Source of the DNA: Colwellia polaris
Lineage (GTDB): Bacteria; Pseudomonadota; Gammaproteobacteria; Enterobacterales; Alteromonadaceae
Direction: 5' to 3'
DNA length: 64,000 bases
Assembly: GCF_002104515.1 (NCBI RefSeq)
Contig: NZ_NBOE01000002.1
Coordinates: forward strand, 62,001 to 126,000
A program made the translations under genes and the position numbers. The notes beneath the pieces were generated by a model. It worked only from the letters and a program-made list of their open reading frames with translations. It had not been told where the DNA came from and searched no databases. Shown here piece after piece: positions 1-9,194 of this stretch. Position 1 is the stretch's first letter; each line of letters starts with the position of its first letter.

Positions 1-37
1 CATGATCTAACATTTGGCGCATAGAAACTAAAGCCAT
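1..37 (-). CDS. fbaA: Fructose-bisphosphate aldolase class II, N-terminus only (runs off left edge)
   Basis: Only the first 12 codons are present, reading MALVSMRQMLDH on the minus strand. This matches the start I recall for class II (zinc) aldolases of gammaproteobacteria. A CAGGAG ribosome site lies just upstream of the ATG. The order epd, pgk, fba on one strand is the classical arrangement, which supports the call. The enzyme would cleave fructose 1,6-bisphosphate to two triose phosphates. The rest of the gene, including the metal ligands, lies outside the window, so the call rests on 12 residues plus context. Confidence 0.75.
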   Translation of the reverse strand, partial: MALVSMRQMLDH

Positions 38-602
38 GAATTAACTCCTGAGATTGATGATAGTGACAAAATTGATTTCAAATTTGATTTTAATAAAGTT
101 TCATTGTGAAACTTAATTCTTTCATGTCGTAATTATATCAGAAGAATTTGGTGCTTTGCACGAGAAAAAATTACGTGAAAGTACTTAAAAAATAGCAATA
201 TTTTACAATTGTTTGATTTGTTTTTTTATTACTAAAATAACAGGGGGATAAAGGGGTTTTTATCGAAGATTACAACAATATTTATGTAATTTTACTACGG
301 AATGTCATTGGTAAATATAATTTATTTTTAGAATAATGTTTTGTTGATGAATAATAATATACAGACAGTTTTATTCAGCACCTGTAAAAAAAGTTATCAT
401 TCTACATTCGGTTTTTCTTTCATTGCTATTCATATCACTATTGCTCAGTGGTCTGCTTCCACATTACATTTATAGCTATACCTTTATATAAGTTTTTATC
501 AAAGAGCTGTATGTTGAATGGTTACTTTTATTGAATAACATTAATGTACTTTTTCGGTTTGCTTTAGAAGTTGTAAAACTAAATTTACTTGTTTTTTTGC
601 AT
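38..602. other. 565-nt AT-rich intergenic region between pgk terminator and fbaA
   Basis: No ORF of convincing length or ribosome site was seen on either strand. Because pgk ends with its own terminator, this stretch should contain the fbaA promoter reading leftward, but I could not single out one -35/-10 pair. A weak GATAAA...TTTATC hairpin lies near 246-263. Confidence 0.5.
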
Positions 603-636
603 AAAAAAATAGCAGTGTATTCCTACACTGCTATTT
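603..636 (-). terminator. Rho-independent terminator of pgk
   Basis: A perfect 13-bp stem (AAATAGCAGTGTA at 607-619 against 624-636) with a TTCC loop is followed, on the minus strand, by a run of Us (A-run at 603-609). It lies 30 nt past the pgk stop. Confidence 0.85.
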
Positions 637-666
637 CGTTGGTTATTCGTCTTGTGTAATACTGAC

Positions 667-1845
667 TTATTTTTTAGCGCGAGCTTCTAAAATTGCTACA
701 GCGGGTAATTTTTTGCCTTCTAAGAATTCAAGGAAAGCACCACCACCTGTTGAAATGTAAGAAACTTTATCTGCAATATCATATTTATCTACCGCAGCTA
801 AGGTGTCACCACCACCAGCAATTGAAAATGCTTTGCTGTCGGCAATTGCGCGAGCGATAGTTTCTGTGCCTTGACCAAATTGGTCAAATTCAAATACGCC
901 AACCGGGCCATTCCATACAACAGTGCCAGCATTAGCGATAATCTCTGCTAAGGCTTTAGCGCTTTGTGGACCAATATCAAAGATCATATCTGAGTCAGCA
1001 ACGTCATTCACATTTTTAAGCGTAGCAACGGCTGTTTCAGAAAACTCTTGGCCAACAACAACATCGCTTGGTACTGGGATAGAGCCGTTATTGTCGTTAG
1101 CTTGTTTGGTTAAACGCTTGGCTTCGTCAACTAGATCAGCTTCGAATAGCGATTTTCCTACATTATGGCCTTGTGCGGCAATAAACGTATTAGCAATACC
1201 ACCACCAACCACTAATTGATCAACAATGCCTGCTAATGAATCAAGTACAGTAAGCTTAGTTGAAACCTTTGAACCGCCAACTATGGCAACTAATGGGCGT
1301 GCAGGGTTATCAAGTGCTTGTGATAAAGCCGATAATTCTCCCGCTAATAATGGCCCAGCACAGGCAATAGGTGCATACTTTGCAACACCGTGCGTACTGG
1401 CTTGTGCGCGATGAGCAGTACCAAATGCGTCCATAACGAAAATGTCACATAAAGCGGCTAGCTTTTTAGATAAGGTATCATCGTTATTTTTTTCACCTGT
1501 ATTAAAGCGAATGTTTTCAAAAATAACTAACTCGCCAATATTTACGTCTATACCGTCAAGGTAACTTTTAGCTAAACGTACAGGTACATTTAGCGCAGCA
1601 CTAAGATAGTCGGCCACCGGCTGTAATGAAAACTCTTTATTGTATTCGCCTTCAGTCGGGCGACCTAAATGTGACATTACCATCACTTTAGCACCGCCTT
1701 CTAAAGCGTGTCTAAGTGTAGGTAGGGCAGCTCTTAAACGAGCGTCTGACGTTATTTTGCCGTCTTTAACTGGCACGTTTAAGTCTTCACGAATAAGCAC
1801 ACGCTGATTGTTTAATGCTAAATCGGTCATTTTGATTACTGACAT
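667..1845 (-). CDS. pgk: Phosphoglycerate kinase
   Basis: A 392-residue protein, the usual length for bacterial Pgk. It transfers phosphate between 1,3-bisphosphoglycerate and ADP in cytosolic glycolysis. The N-terminal substrate-domain signature [11 protein letters not shown] is near residue 15. The histidine-containing SHLGRP motif is near 58, the nucleotide-domain VGGSKVSTK is near 190 and the C-terminal GGGDTLAA is near 346. The ATG start has an AGGAAAT ribosome site. It lies 72 nt downstream of epd, so the two are probably co-transcribed, and it ends at a strong terminator. Confidence 0.97.
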   Translation of the reverse strand: MSVIKMTDLALNNQRVLIREDLNVPVKDGKITSDARLRAALPTLRHALEGGAKVMVMSHLGRPTEGEYNKEFSLQPVADYLSAALNVPVRLAKSYLDGIDVNIGELVIFENIRFNTGEKNNDDTLSKKLAALCDIFVMDAFGTAHRAQASTHGVAKYAPIACAGPLLAGELSALSQALDNPARPLVAIVGGSKVSTKLTVLDSLAGIVDQLVVGGGIANTFIAAQGHNVGKSLFEADLVDEAKRLTKQANDNNGSIPVPSDVVVGQEFSETAVATLKNVNDVADSDMIFDIGPQSAKALAEIIANAGTVVWNGPVGVFEFDQFGQGTETIARAIADSKAFSIAGGGDTLAAVDKYDIADKVSYISTGGGAFLEFLEGKKLPAVAILEARAKK

Positions 1846-1917
1846 GTTTATTTCCTGTTGGTAAAGGTTTAACTGTTAAGTAAATAATAAATAAATTTTT
1901 GCTTTAGTCATAACGAA

Positions 1918-2931
1918 CTAACCTGCTTTCGCCATAGTATAGGCCGTATCTAATAAACGGTTTGCAAATCCCCATTCGTTATCACACCAAATAAGTAATT
2001 TAACTAAACGTTTGTGACTAACACGGGTTTGATTACCATCGACTATGCTTGAATGTGGATCGTGATTAAAGTCTATCGAAACCAATGGTTCAGTGGTGTA
2101 ACCTAGAATACCTGCTAAACCATTATTTTGAGCGTCGATAATTGCTTGATTGATTTGTGCGATAGTAGCGTCACTTGATAAGTTTAAACTCAAGTCCATA
2201 GCGGTTACATTGATAGTAGGTACTCGCACTGCAATTGCTTCAAAGCGGCCAGCAAATTTTGGTAATATCCGCTCAATACCTGCGGCTAGTTTAGTATCAA
2301 CCGGAATTATTGATTGGCTTGCTGCGCGCGAACGGCGTAAGTCAGGGTGATAAGCATCAATCACTTGCTGGTCATGCATAGAAGAATGAATAGTGGTAAT
2401 GGCACCACTTTCAACACCAAAAGCTTTATCGAGAACTTGAATAACAGGTACCACACAATTGGTGGTACAAGAGCCGTTGGAAACCACTTTTTCAGCAGGT
2501 GAAAGTAATTGATGATTGATGCCGTAAATAATAGTGGCATCTAAGTCTTGCGAACCAGGATGAGAAAAAAGCACTTTTTTTGCACCTTGGTTAATATGTA
2601 CTTGGCCGTCGGCTTGACTGCCATATTGCCCCGTGCAATCAATAACGATATCAACGTTATGTTGTTGCCACGGTAAATCACTTAAATCGGCTTCATGGCT
2701 TAACGCTATTTCATCACCTGCAATAAATAATTTTCCTTCACTTTGTTGTACTGAAAATGAAAAACGTCCATGCGTAGAATCGTATTTTAATAAATGTGCT
2801 ATACCTTCAGGCTCAGCAAGTTCATTTATAGCAACGAGTTTAAAATCGATAGTTCTGCCATGTTCATACAATGCACGAACAACATTTCTGCCGATTCTTC
2901 CAAATCCATTTATTGCTATATTAATTGACAT
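1918..2931 (-). CDS. epd: D-erythrose-4-phosphate dehydrogenase
   Basis: A 337-residue member of the glyceraldehyde-3-phosphate dehydrogenase family. The NAD-binding NGFGRIGRN motif is at residues 8-16 and the catalytic Cys155 lies in SNGSCTTNC. Residues 36-57 ([16 protein letters not shown] and on) resemble E. coli Epd more than GapA, and the epd-pgk-fbaA order supports this. Epd oxidises erythrose 4-phosphate to 4-phosphoerythronate for pyridoxal phosphate synthesis. A second-copy GAPDH with mainly glycolytic activity is the alternative; sequence alone cannot settle substrate preference. Confidence 0.88.
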   Translation of the reverse strand: MSINIAINGFGRIGRNVVRALYEHGRTIDFKLVAINELAEPEGIAHLLKYDSTHGRFSFSVQQSEGKLFIAGDEIALSHEADLSDLPWQQHNVDIVIDCTGQYGSQADGQVHINQGAKKVLFSHPGSQDLDATIIYGINHQLLSPAEKVVSNGSCTTNCVVPVIQVLDKAFGVESGAITTIHSSMHDQQVIDAYHPDLRRSRAASQSIIPVDTKLAAGIERILPKFAGRFEAIAVRVPTINVTAMDLSLNLSSDATIAQINQAIIDAQNNGLAGILGYTTEPLVSIDFNHDPHSSIVDGNQTRVSHKRLVKLLIWCDNEWGFANRLLDTAYTMAKAG

Positions 2932-2961
2932 AATATGGGATCTTATTAGGTAAATTACCTA

Positions 2962-3001
2962 GAAAAGGAAATAGCCAGTTAATAAGTTATTAACTGGCTA
3001 T
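2962..3001 (-). terminator. Terminator-like hairpin after tkt
   Basis: A perfect 14-bp inverted repeat (ATAGCCAGTTAATA at 2971-2984, mirrored at 2988-3001) with a 3-nt loop. On the minus strand it is followed by a short U-rich tract (TTCCTTTT). It lies between tkt and epd, so it may end or attenuate tkt transcripts. A second small palindrome (AGGTAA-A-TTACCT, 2948-2960) sits just before epd. Confidence 0.65.
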
Positions 3002-3029
3002 GTATAACGTTTGGCAATAATAAACGTGA

Positions 3030-5012
3030 TTAGTTTAAGCTATTCACCGTTTTTACTACGTTTTCAACAGTAAAACCAAAGTGTTCAAGTAGTACATTAC
3101 CTGGCGCTGATTCGCCAAAGGTTGTCATACCAACAACTTTGCCACTCAAGCCAACATATTTATACCAAAAATCAGTATGCGCAGCTTCAATAGCCACACG
3201 CTTAGTTACTGAGGTTGGCAGAATAGATTCTTTGTATTCATTGTCTTGAACATCAAAAATATTAGTTGATGGCATAGAAACAACACGAACCTTATCACCT
3301 AAACTTTCAGCCGCTTTTAACGCTAAAGCTACTTCAGAGCCTGTAGCAATTAAAATAACGTCTGGTGTACCAACACTGTCTTTTAAGATGTAGCCACCTT
3401 TAGCAATATCAGTAACTTGAGTACTAGTACGGCTTAATGCTGGTAAACCTTGGCGTGAGAAAATTAATGATGTTGGCGCTTTTTGGCGCTCAACAGCGTT
3501 TTTCCATGCTACCGCTGACTCGGTTGCGTCAGCAGGGCGCCATGTCACCATGTTTGGTGTTGTACGTAAGTTGGTTAGTTGCTCAATGGGTTGATGTGTT
3601 GGACCATCTTCACCTTGACCAATTGAATCGTGGGTATACACAAAAATGTTTTGAATGCCCATTAATGCCGACATACGTACAGCGTTACGTGCGTATTCCA
3701 TAAACATCATGAACGTAGCGCCGTAGTTAATAAAACCACCGTGCAAGGAAATACCGTTCATAATGCCGCTCATACCAAATTCACGTACACCGTAAAAAAT
3801 GTAGTTACCGGCAGCGTCATCTTGAATACCTTTTGAACCAGACCAAAGTGTTAAGTTCGAACCGGCTAAATCGGCTGAGCCACCTAATAATTCTGGTAAC
3901 ATGGCACCAAATACTTCAATCGTATTTTGTGATGCTTTACGAGAAGCAACATTCTCAGCTTTTTCCTGACATTCTTGAATGTAGGCATTGGCTTTTTCTT
4001 CAAACTCTGCTGGTAACTCACCATTAATTACACGACGTTCATACTCTGCAGCTAATTCAGGGTGAGCAGCTTGGTAAGCGGAAAACTTATCATTCCAACT
4101 TGCTTGTTCAGTAGCGCCTTTTTCTTTTTGATCCCATTCAGCATAAATATCAGCAGGGATTTCAAATGGTGCATGTGACCAAGCAAGTTTTTCGCGTGTT
4201 GCTGCTATTTCTTCATCACCTAAAGGTGCACCATGACAATCATGTGTACCTTCTTTATTCGGAGAGCCAAAACCGATAATGGTTTTACAGCAAATCATTG
4301 AAGGTTTATCAGTAACTGATTTAGCTTCTGCTATAGCTGTTGCAATAGCTTCAGCGCTATGACCGTCAACACTAACTACATGCCAGCCGTATGCAGCAAA
4401 GCGAGCAGGGGTGTCATCAGTAAACCAGCCTTCAACTTCACCATCAATTGAAATGCCGTTGTCATCCCAAAATGCAATTAACTTGCCTAAACCAAGTGTT
4501 CCAGCTAATGAACAGGCTTCATGCGAAATACCTTCCATTAAACAACCGTCACCTAAAAATACATAAGTGTTGTGATCAACAATATCGTGCCCATCGCGGT
4601 TAAATTGTGCCGCTAATGTTTTTTCAGCAATTGCCATACCTACCGCATTTGAAACACCTGCGCCTAATGGGCCAGTGGTAGTTTCAACACCAGGTGTGTA
4701 ACCATACTCTGGGTGACCAGGGGTTTTTGAATGTAGTTGGCGGAAGTTTTTCAACTCACCAATTGGTAGATCATAACCCGTTAAATGCAATAATGAATAT
4801 ATAAGCATTGAACCGTGGCCATTTGATAATATAAAGCGGTCACGATCTGCCCACTGTGGATCTGTAGGGTTATGCTTTAGAAAGTCACGCCATAGAACTT
4901 CAGCGATATCTGCCATGCCCATAGGGGCTCCAGGGTGTCCTGATTTAGCTTTTTGCACGGCATCCATGCTTAAAACTCGAATTGCATTGGCCAGTTGTTG
5001 ACGCGACGGCAT
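3030..5012 (-). CDS. tkt: Transketolase
   Basis: The enzyme is 660 residues from the ATG at 5012, close to the 663 of E. coli TktA. I chose this start because [20 protein letters not shown] matches the family N-terminus and has a GGAGC ribosome site; an upstream in-frame ATG at 5087 adds 25 unrelated residues. The thiamine diphosphate signature [13 protein letters not shown] and the [18 protein letters not shown] substrate loop are visible in the first third. The enzyme moves two-carbon ketol units in the pentose phosphate pathway and supplies erythrose 4-phosphate, the substrate of the adjacent epd product. Confidence 0.97.
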   Translation of the reverse strand: MPSRQQLANAIRVLSMDAVQKAKSGHPGAPMGMADIAEVLWRDFLKHNPTDPQWADRDRFILSNGHGSMLIYSLLHLTGYDLPIGELKNFRQLHSKTPGHPEYGYTPGVETTTGPLGAGVSNAVGMAIAEKTLAAQFNRDGHDIVDHNTYVFLGDGCLMEGISHEACSLAGTLGLGKLIAFWDDNGISIDGEVEGWFTDDTPARFAAYGWHVVSVDGHSAEAIATAIAEAKSVTDKPSMICCKTIIGFGSPNKEGTHDCHGAPLGDEEIAATREKLAWSHAPFEIPADIYAEWDQKEKGATEQASWNDKFSAYQAAHPELAAEYERRVINGELPAEFEEKANAYIQECQEKAENVASRKASQNTIEVFGAMLPELLGGSADLAGSNLTLWSGSKGIQDDAAGNYIFYGVREFGMSGIMNGISLHGGFINYGATFMMFMEYARNAVRMSALMGIQNIFVYTHDSIGQGEDGPTHQPIEQLTNLRTTPNMVTWRPADATESAVAWKNAVERQKAPTSLIFSRQGLPALSRTSTQVTDIAKGGYILKDSVGTPDVILIATGSEVALALKAAESLGDKVRVVSMPSTNIFDVQDNEYKESILPTSVTKRVAIEAAHTDFWYKYVGLSGKVVGMTTFGESAPGNVLLEHFGFTVENVVKTVNSLN

Positions 5013-5302
5013 AATTGCTCCAATTATTGTAAGATTTGATGGGATATAATTGCACTTATTTTCACCTAGAGTGCCCCTTGACTGCAAATTTAATTAGCAC
5101 TTTTCTGGCATTATTTTCAACTAAGTTATATTTATCGTCATTTACATGTGAAATGACCTGATTTAATTAATAAAATAATAACTGTTCATTTAATGGCGAA
5201 AATTTGGAAGCTTGCGAATAGATCTACGTTGTTATTAGTATTATCTTCATAAAAAACAAATATTGTTCAATTAATGAGCTTTTAGTTGAATATCTATATG
5301 AG

Positions 5303-5330
5303 TTGCTTTAATGTTAATGCGTTGTATTAA
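5303..5330 (+). promoter_or_regulatory. Possible sigma-70 promoter for the 44-residue ORF
   Basis: TTGCTT and TATTAA are separated by 16 nt, with predicted transcription starting about 35 nt before the small ORF at 5371. The match is modest and the region is AT-rich, so chance is possible. Confidence 0.35.
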
Positions 5331-5370
5331 TAATAATTAAAAAAAATACTACATAACACAGGATTAAAGA

Positions 5371-5505
5371 ATGAATAGGTCGTCGTCAAGCGGAATTAAG
5401 CTGACTACGGTAATATTAGCGGTATTAATATTAGCAGTATCAGCTGTGTTGAGTTCAGGCTCAGCATCAGACGACAAGGAAGTTACAACAGAACAAAACA
5501 ATTAA
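5371..5505 (+). CDS. Small single-span membrane peptide, unknown function (44 aa)
   Basis: The ORF begins with ATG after an AGGATTAAAG ribosome site and encodes MNRSSSSGIKLTTVILAVLI followed by further hydrophobic residues. It has a basic/serine-rich head, one hydrophobic segment at about residues 10-28 and an acidic tail (SASDDKEVTTEQNN). It could be a one-pass inner-membrane peptide or a secreted peptide with an uncleaved signal. A good terminator follows 31 nt after the stop, so a complete monocistronic unit is likely. I do not recognise the family. Confidence 0.6.
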   Translation: MNRSSSSGIKLTTVILAVLILAVSAVLSSGSASDDKEVTTEQNN

Positions 5506-5535
5506 GAGCTTATCAATTAGCTCACTAAAACTACA

Positions 5536-5559
5536 AGCCTCGCATTGCGGGGCTTTTTT
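5536..5559 (+). terminator. Rho-independent terminator after the 44-residue ORF
   Basis: AGCCTCGC (5536-5543) pairs with GCGGGGCT (5547-5554) around an ATT loop, followed by a T run. It is correctly placed and oriented for the small ORF. Confidence 0.85.
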
Positions 5560-5576
5560 ATGTACAGGATGTACGG

Positions 5577-5612
5577 TATGTCACGATCACATGGACGTGA
5601 AAGAGTGACATA
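5577..5612. repeat. Nested inverted repeat after the terminator
   Basis: TATGTCAC (5577-5584) is mirrored by GTGACATA (5605-5612). Inside it TCACG (5581-5585) is mirrored by CGTGA (5596-5600). A GTAC-AGGAT-GTAC direct repeat directly precedes it. It might be a dispersed short repeat module, but only one copy is visible here. Confidence 0.45.
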
Positions 5613-5669
5613 AAACGATAATTATTGATCGTTTAAATATAATTCAATACTACTTATAAAAACAATTAC

Positions 5670-5744
5670 TGGCGTCCCCTACAGGAATCGAACCTGTATC
5701 TAAGACTTAGGAGGTCCTCGTTCTATCCATTGAACTAAGGGGAC
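5670..5744 (-). tRNA. tRNA-Arg (anticodon CCT)
   Basis: A 75-nt gene including an encoded CCA end. The acceptor stem GTCCCCT pairs with AGGGGAC. The D arm is AGTTCAATGGATAGAAC. The anticodon stem AGGAC/GTCTT carries the loop CTCCTAA, giving anticodon CCT, which reads AGG arginine codons. The T arm is ACAGG-TTCGATT-CCTGT. All four arms fold. It lies alone, with no adjacent tRNA genes and no sign of an integrated element at its 3' end. Confidence 0.96.
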
Positions 5745-5875
5745 TAAGCGCAAGTAATTTCATCACCAATACCCAGTATTAACTCACCTGAGTAATAAAG
5801 TGTTGCTTAAAGCCCAAGTATGCTACAACTTTTTTATTTATTTGTATTCAAAAAATTAATAAAATGAACATTAAC

Positions 5876-5914
5876 AGAGGTTTAATTAATATAAATCGCA
5901 TTAATTAATCCTCT
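5876..5914. terminator. Possible hairpin downstream of flgT
   Basis: A 15-nt arm (5876-5890) matches the reverse complement of 5900-5914 at 14 of 15 positions. It is AT-rich and lacks a clear U tract on the minus strand, so terminator function for flgT is only a possibility. Confidence 0.3.
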
Positions 5915-5941
5915 TAGTTCATGAAATTCCAAACTTGATTG

Positions 5942-7105
5942 TTAGTATCTTACGGCTAAGTCATTTATTTGAATATTGTCTAGAATATGTTGCTCGGTCG
6001 TTGTTGCATGAGCACTATCTTGGCTAACAGAAGTAACAATAACTTTATAAGGACTAATATTAAACCCTGTATATGAGCGATTGTCATCACTCACAAAATT
6101 ACTAAAGTGCAGTAAAGAAAACTCATCCCCTACTTGAACACCATGCCTTTTACCTAAGTTAAAAGTAATTGAATTGCCCTGAACTTGCACAATCCTTCCT
6201 TGTGTTGGCTGGCACATCATACTTTCATCGATGTCTTGCACCATATCATCCAAAGACATATTAATTTTTTGGCCATATTCACTTTGCCAAAAATTATGGC
6301 TAGTTACGTCAATATTCTTACGCTTGTCAAATGACCATGGGGCAGAATTTAAGTAATGTTTATCGAAAATTCTTTCGCCTGTCGTACCATCATGAACATA
6401 AAGTGAGATATTGAATTGTCTTTGGTAGATGTTACTTTGCCAAAACTGCCATTCATTGTTTTCATTGTCTGCCATCGAAAGATCTTGAATCTCAGAAAAT
6501 AAAACATATTGGCTGTTTGACATGTTAGCTAACGACATAGCTAAGTTTTTTAAACTCTGTGTTTGTAAGCTTTGGTTATAGCGTGAAAATTCTGTTTTAC
6601 TTTGTAAGGCAAGTTTGGTGTCTAAATAAATTCCTTTAAGTTTTATTTTGTTTGCTAACTTTTTAATCAAGGTTTTATCAATTGCGTAAATGTTGCCAAT
6701 ACTCGCTTGTTCACGATGCAGTATATTACTGCGAGTGAGCAACATAGATTTTTTATAGTCAGCAGCAAAGCATTTTTTTTCTTGTGGGAAAATATCAGCT
6801 CGAATAGTCACAGTAACAATATCATCGTTATAGCTTTCACTAATTAACTCTAATGAATTAACACTGCCACTAGCTCGAATACTGATTTGATCTTGGGTGA
6901 GTAGGCCATTAACAACTTGTTGTACACTTGACACTGAAGCACCTGCTACCAATAAAGCTTTTTTTAATGCATTCTGCACGGCTTGAGTTTTAGCCGATTT
7001 GTTATCACCATTTCTTATATTCGCAACACCTTGCGATTCGTACCATTGTCCAAAGCTAACGCTAGTATATAAAGCAAAACATAGGGTAATTAAACTTAAG
7101 CGCAT
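5942..7105 (-). CDS. flgT: Flagellar assembly protein FlgT
   Basis: A 387-residue exported protein (signal peptide MRLSLITLCFALYTSVSFG). FlgT forms part of the H-ring around the basal body in polar-flagellated Vibrio and helps build the outer motor ring. Residues 20-60 (WYESQGVANIRNGDNKSAKT and on) match the FlgT N-terminal domain as I know it, and the length is close to Vibrio FlgT. The ATG at 7105 is preferred because the upstream in-frame ATG at 7153 lies within the sigma-54 promoter. It is divergent from flgO-flgP, as in Vibrio. Confidence 0.88.
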   Translation of the reverse strand: MRLSLITLCFALYTSVSFGQWYESQGVANIRNGDNKSAKTQAVQNALKKALLVAGASVSSVQQVVNGLLTQDQISIRASGSVNSLELISESYNDDIVTVTIRADIFPQEKKCFAADYKKSMLLTRSNILHREQASIGNIYAIDKTLIKKLANKIKLKGIYLDTKLALQSKTEFSRYNQSLQTQSLKNLAMSLANMSNSQYVLFSEIQDLSMADNENNEWQFWQSNIYQRQFNISLYVHDGTTGERIFDKHYLNSAPWSFDKRKNIDVTSHNFWQSEYGQKINMSLDDMVQDIDESMMCQPTQGRIVQVQGNSITFNLGKRHGVQVGDEFSLLHFSNFVSDDNRSYTGFNISPYKVIVTSVSQDSAHATTTEQHILDNIQINDLAVRY

Positions 7106-7148
7106 AAATGTCTCTTTAAATAGGAAAACAATTTCTTTATTTAAATTA

Positions 7149-7164
7149 TGCACTTTTTGTGCCC
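7149..7164 (-). promoter_or_regulatory. Sigma-54 promoter of flgT
   Basis: The minus strand reads GGGCACAAAAAGTGCA. It has GG at -24 and GC at -12 with the required 10-nt separation, and differs from TGGCACN5TTGCA at two positions only. The transcription start would fall about 30 nt before the flgT ATG. Confidence 0.75.
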
Positions 7165-7349
7165 ATTAATACGCTAACTATTAAGCTAAGTTATATATAA
7201 ATTTAATACCGGAAGAACAAGTTATTATTAAACCAGTTTTGTCTATCCTATATTCATTCATTTAGTCGTACTTTTTTAGCACAAGAGCTAAATGCTTAAT
7301 TACTTTTTCTGCCTATTGATTAAGGTAAGTTATGTTTTAATTATAATAT

Positions 7350-7365
7350 TGGCGCGGATCATGCT
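7350..7365 (+). promoter_or_regulatory. Sigma-54 promoter of flgO-flgP
   Basis: TGGCGCGGATCATGCT has the -24 GG and -12 GC elements at correct spacing. It lies 51 nt before the flgO start. It is divergent from the flgT promoter, leaving about 185 nt between the two sites, where an enhancer-binding activator such as FlrC could serve both. Confidence 0.78.
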
Positions 7366-7415
7366 TTCATATTTATATTAATTTTATGATATTTGCATTA
7401 ATTGGGGATAGCTCA

Positions 7416-8063
7416 ATGAAAAACTGGCTTATAGCTCTACTAATACCAACGCTTATGGCGTGCACTGCTAAGACCAAAAATAATGATTTTTATGGTACAA
7501 AGTACACAGAGAAAAAGGAAATTGACAGTTATTCGCTACCTCGCCATGCGATTAACGATGTAGTTAAAGGGCTTGCCTACCAAATGCTAGAAAGTAGCTC
7601 ATTTGTTAGTCCTAAAACCCCAATTGCAGTGGCATCTTTTGTAGATTTAAAAAATTTAGAGTCAACAAATTGGCTAGGTAATCAACTATCTGAAAGCTTT
7701 GTACATGAGATGCAACGACATGGCATGGTGGTTATAGATTTTAAAACTACCGGGCATATTCGCGTTACTGAAGAGGGCGATTATGTATTTAGCCGAGATT
7801 GGAAAGAGTTACCTGAACGACAAATAATTGACTATGTAGTTACTGGCACCATGATGCAGCAAGAATCTGGCGTATTAGTGAATGCTAGAATGATTGGTAT
7901 GCAGTCACGCGTTGTTGTTGCAACAGCGCAATCTTTTATTCCGGCTTGGGTCGTTGGCGATGACTTTAAAAATGATGAAAATGTGCAAATTAAAGACGGC
8001 ATGATCTTACGAGATAGTACTATGCTAGCTGACGATGCTCGTGCAATTGCTATACAAAAGTAA
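7416..8063 (+). CDS. flgO: Flagellar outer-membrane lipoprotein FlgO
   Basis: A 215-residue lipoprotein. From the ATG at 7416 (ribosome site GGGGAT) the N-terminus is MKNWLIALLIPTLMAC, a signal peptide ending in an LMAC lipobox. An upstream ATG at 7386 lies only about ten nt from the expected transcription start and is less likely. The central region (TPIAVASFVDLKNLESTNWL) is typical of the FlgO family, which is associated with the outer rings of polar flagella in Vibrio. It is followed 37 nt later by flgP. Confidence 0.88.
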   Translation: MKNWLIALLIPTLMACTAKTKNNDFYGTKYTEKKEIDSYSLPRHAINDVVKGLAYQMLESSSFVSPKTPIAVASFVDLKNLESTNWLGNQLSESFVHEMQRHGMVVIDFKTTGHIRVTEEGDYVFSRDWKELPERQIIDYVVTGTMMQQESGVLVNARMIGMQSRVVVATAQSFIPAWVVGDDFKNDENVQIKDGMILRDSTMLADDARAIAIQK

Positions 8064-8100
8064 AGCACACTTGTCTAAAATAACAATAGCGAAGGTGAAT

Positions 8101-8565
8101 ATGAATACGTTACGCAATAATATCGCAGTTTTATTATGTGCTATAGTTTTGAGCGCATGTTCTACGGTGTTTGATCGACATGTTGAATGGCAAAACGTAA
8201 AGCCAGAGCAATTTCCAGTGTTAACAGCTATAGGTCAAGCACCTATAAGCTTGCAAAAATCAACAGATAAAACACAACGTATGTTAATGGCAATGAAAGC
8301 ATCAAAAATCGCTGCTTATGCTGAGTTAGCCGAACAAGTTTATGGTCAAAGTATTGATGGCAAAACAACAATGTCGAATCTAGTTGTTGAAAACCAACAA
8401 TTAAAAGCATCGGTGCAAGGTATTATTCGAGGTGCAAAAGTAGTTAAAAGTTACCCTGTTGGTGACAGTTACACAACGGAGTTAAGTTTAGACTTTAAAG
8501 ATGTATACGAAATATATAATGCTTCTGCTAATCGTCAAAAAATTAGAAATATTAAGTATTATTAA
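8101..8565 (+). CDS. flgP: Flagellar outer-membrane lipoprotein FlgP
   Basis: A 154-residue lipoprotein starting at the ATG at 8101 (ribosome site GAAGGTG). The signal peptide ends in LSAC before STVFDRHVEW. A longer in-frame ORF starting at 8035 overlaps flgO and would bury the signal peptide, so it is rejected. FlgP contributes to the outer-membrane disc or ring of polar flagella in Vibrio and Campylobacter. The flgT/flgO/flgP triad is intact here. A very strong hairpin ends the operon. Confidence 0.88.
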   Translation: MNTLRNNIAVLLCAIVLSACSTVFDRHVEWQNVKPEQFPVLTAIGQAPISLQKSTDKTQRMLMAMKASKIAAYAELAEQVYGQSIDGKTTMSNLVVENQQLKASVQGIIRGAKVVKSYPVGDSYTTELSLDFKDVYEIYNASANRQKIRNIKYY

Positions 8566-8596
8566 AACCGTAAATTAATGTCGTAAACTAATATCG

Positions 8597-8652
8597 TAAA
8601 AATTCACTATAAAAAAACCAGCGAAAGCTGGTTTTTTTATAGTGAATTTTTA
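8597..8652. terminator. Bidirectional terminator with a 26-bp perfect stem
   Basis: Positions 8597-8622 are perfectly complementary to 8627-8652 around a GAAA tetraloop. The core ACCAGC/GCTGGT is flanked by A7 and T7 tracts, so it can stop both flgP (+) and flgN (-) transcripts. Confidence 0.93.
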
Positions 8653-8722
8653 GCTTAAAATCTTTTATATCTGAACTTGAATCATTCAAGGTTATTAATT
8701 ATTCAACCTGAATAGTTAAATA

Positions 8723-9154
8723 CTAAGCTTTAATACCTAGGCTACTAAGTCCGCCTGAGGTTTTTCCTTTACTGTCATAGGTCATTGATGACTTATTGTG
8801 GTTTTCTAGTAACGAGGTTTTCATCCGCTCAACCGATAACTGTGATTGATGAATAATAAGGCCATTAATTTGGTTTTGCTTTTTACAGCGGACTAAAGAT
8901 GCTTCAATATCGGCTAATTCTGAGTCGAAATTACCCGCTAACTTTTCTTGCTTGAAGTCAAAACTTTGTCCTATCGCATTGTCAATTTCTTGTATCGCGA
9001 TAAGTAAATTATTTTTATCTGCGGTAATACTAATAAGTGCGTTAGGGTTTTGTTGTTGAAGTATTTCTTTCTCTGTATTTAATAACGTTTCTAGCTGCAG
9101 TAATTGTGATAACTGTTGAGAAACCAATTGCTGAGGTGTTATTTTTTCAGACAC
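8723..9154 (-). CDS. flgN: FlgN, export chaperone for hook-associated proteins
   Basis: A 143-residue helical protein placed directly after flgM, the usual position of flgN. FlgN binds the C-termini of FlgK and FlgL in the cytosol before export. The sequence (LVSQQLSQLLQLETLLNTE near residue 10, then LLIAIQEIDNAIG) is rich in Leu, Gln and Glu, as expected of a helical-bundle chaperone. The start is GTG at 9154 with a GGAG ribosome site. The family is divergent, so context carries much of the weight. Confidence 0.85.
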   Translation of the reverse strand: MSEKITPQQLVSQQLSQLLQLETLLNTEKEILQQQNPNALISITADKNNLLIAIQEIDNAIGQSFDFKQEKLAGNFDSELADIEASLVRCKKQNQINGLIIHQSQLSVERMKTSLLENHNKSSMTYDSKGKTSGGLSSLGIKA

Positions 9155-9194
9155 TTATTTACTCCATAAATTTAACGTACATGTTAGGTTAAAT

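Noticed and set aside
5670-5744. Integration site for a genomic island at tRNA-Arg
   Set aside because: No integrase, no repeat of the tRNA 3' end and no foreign gene content on either side.
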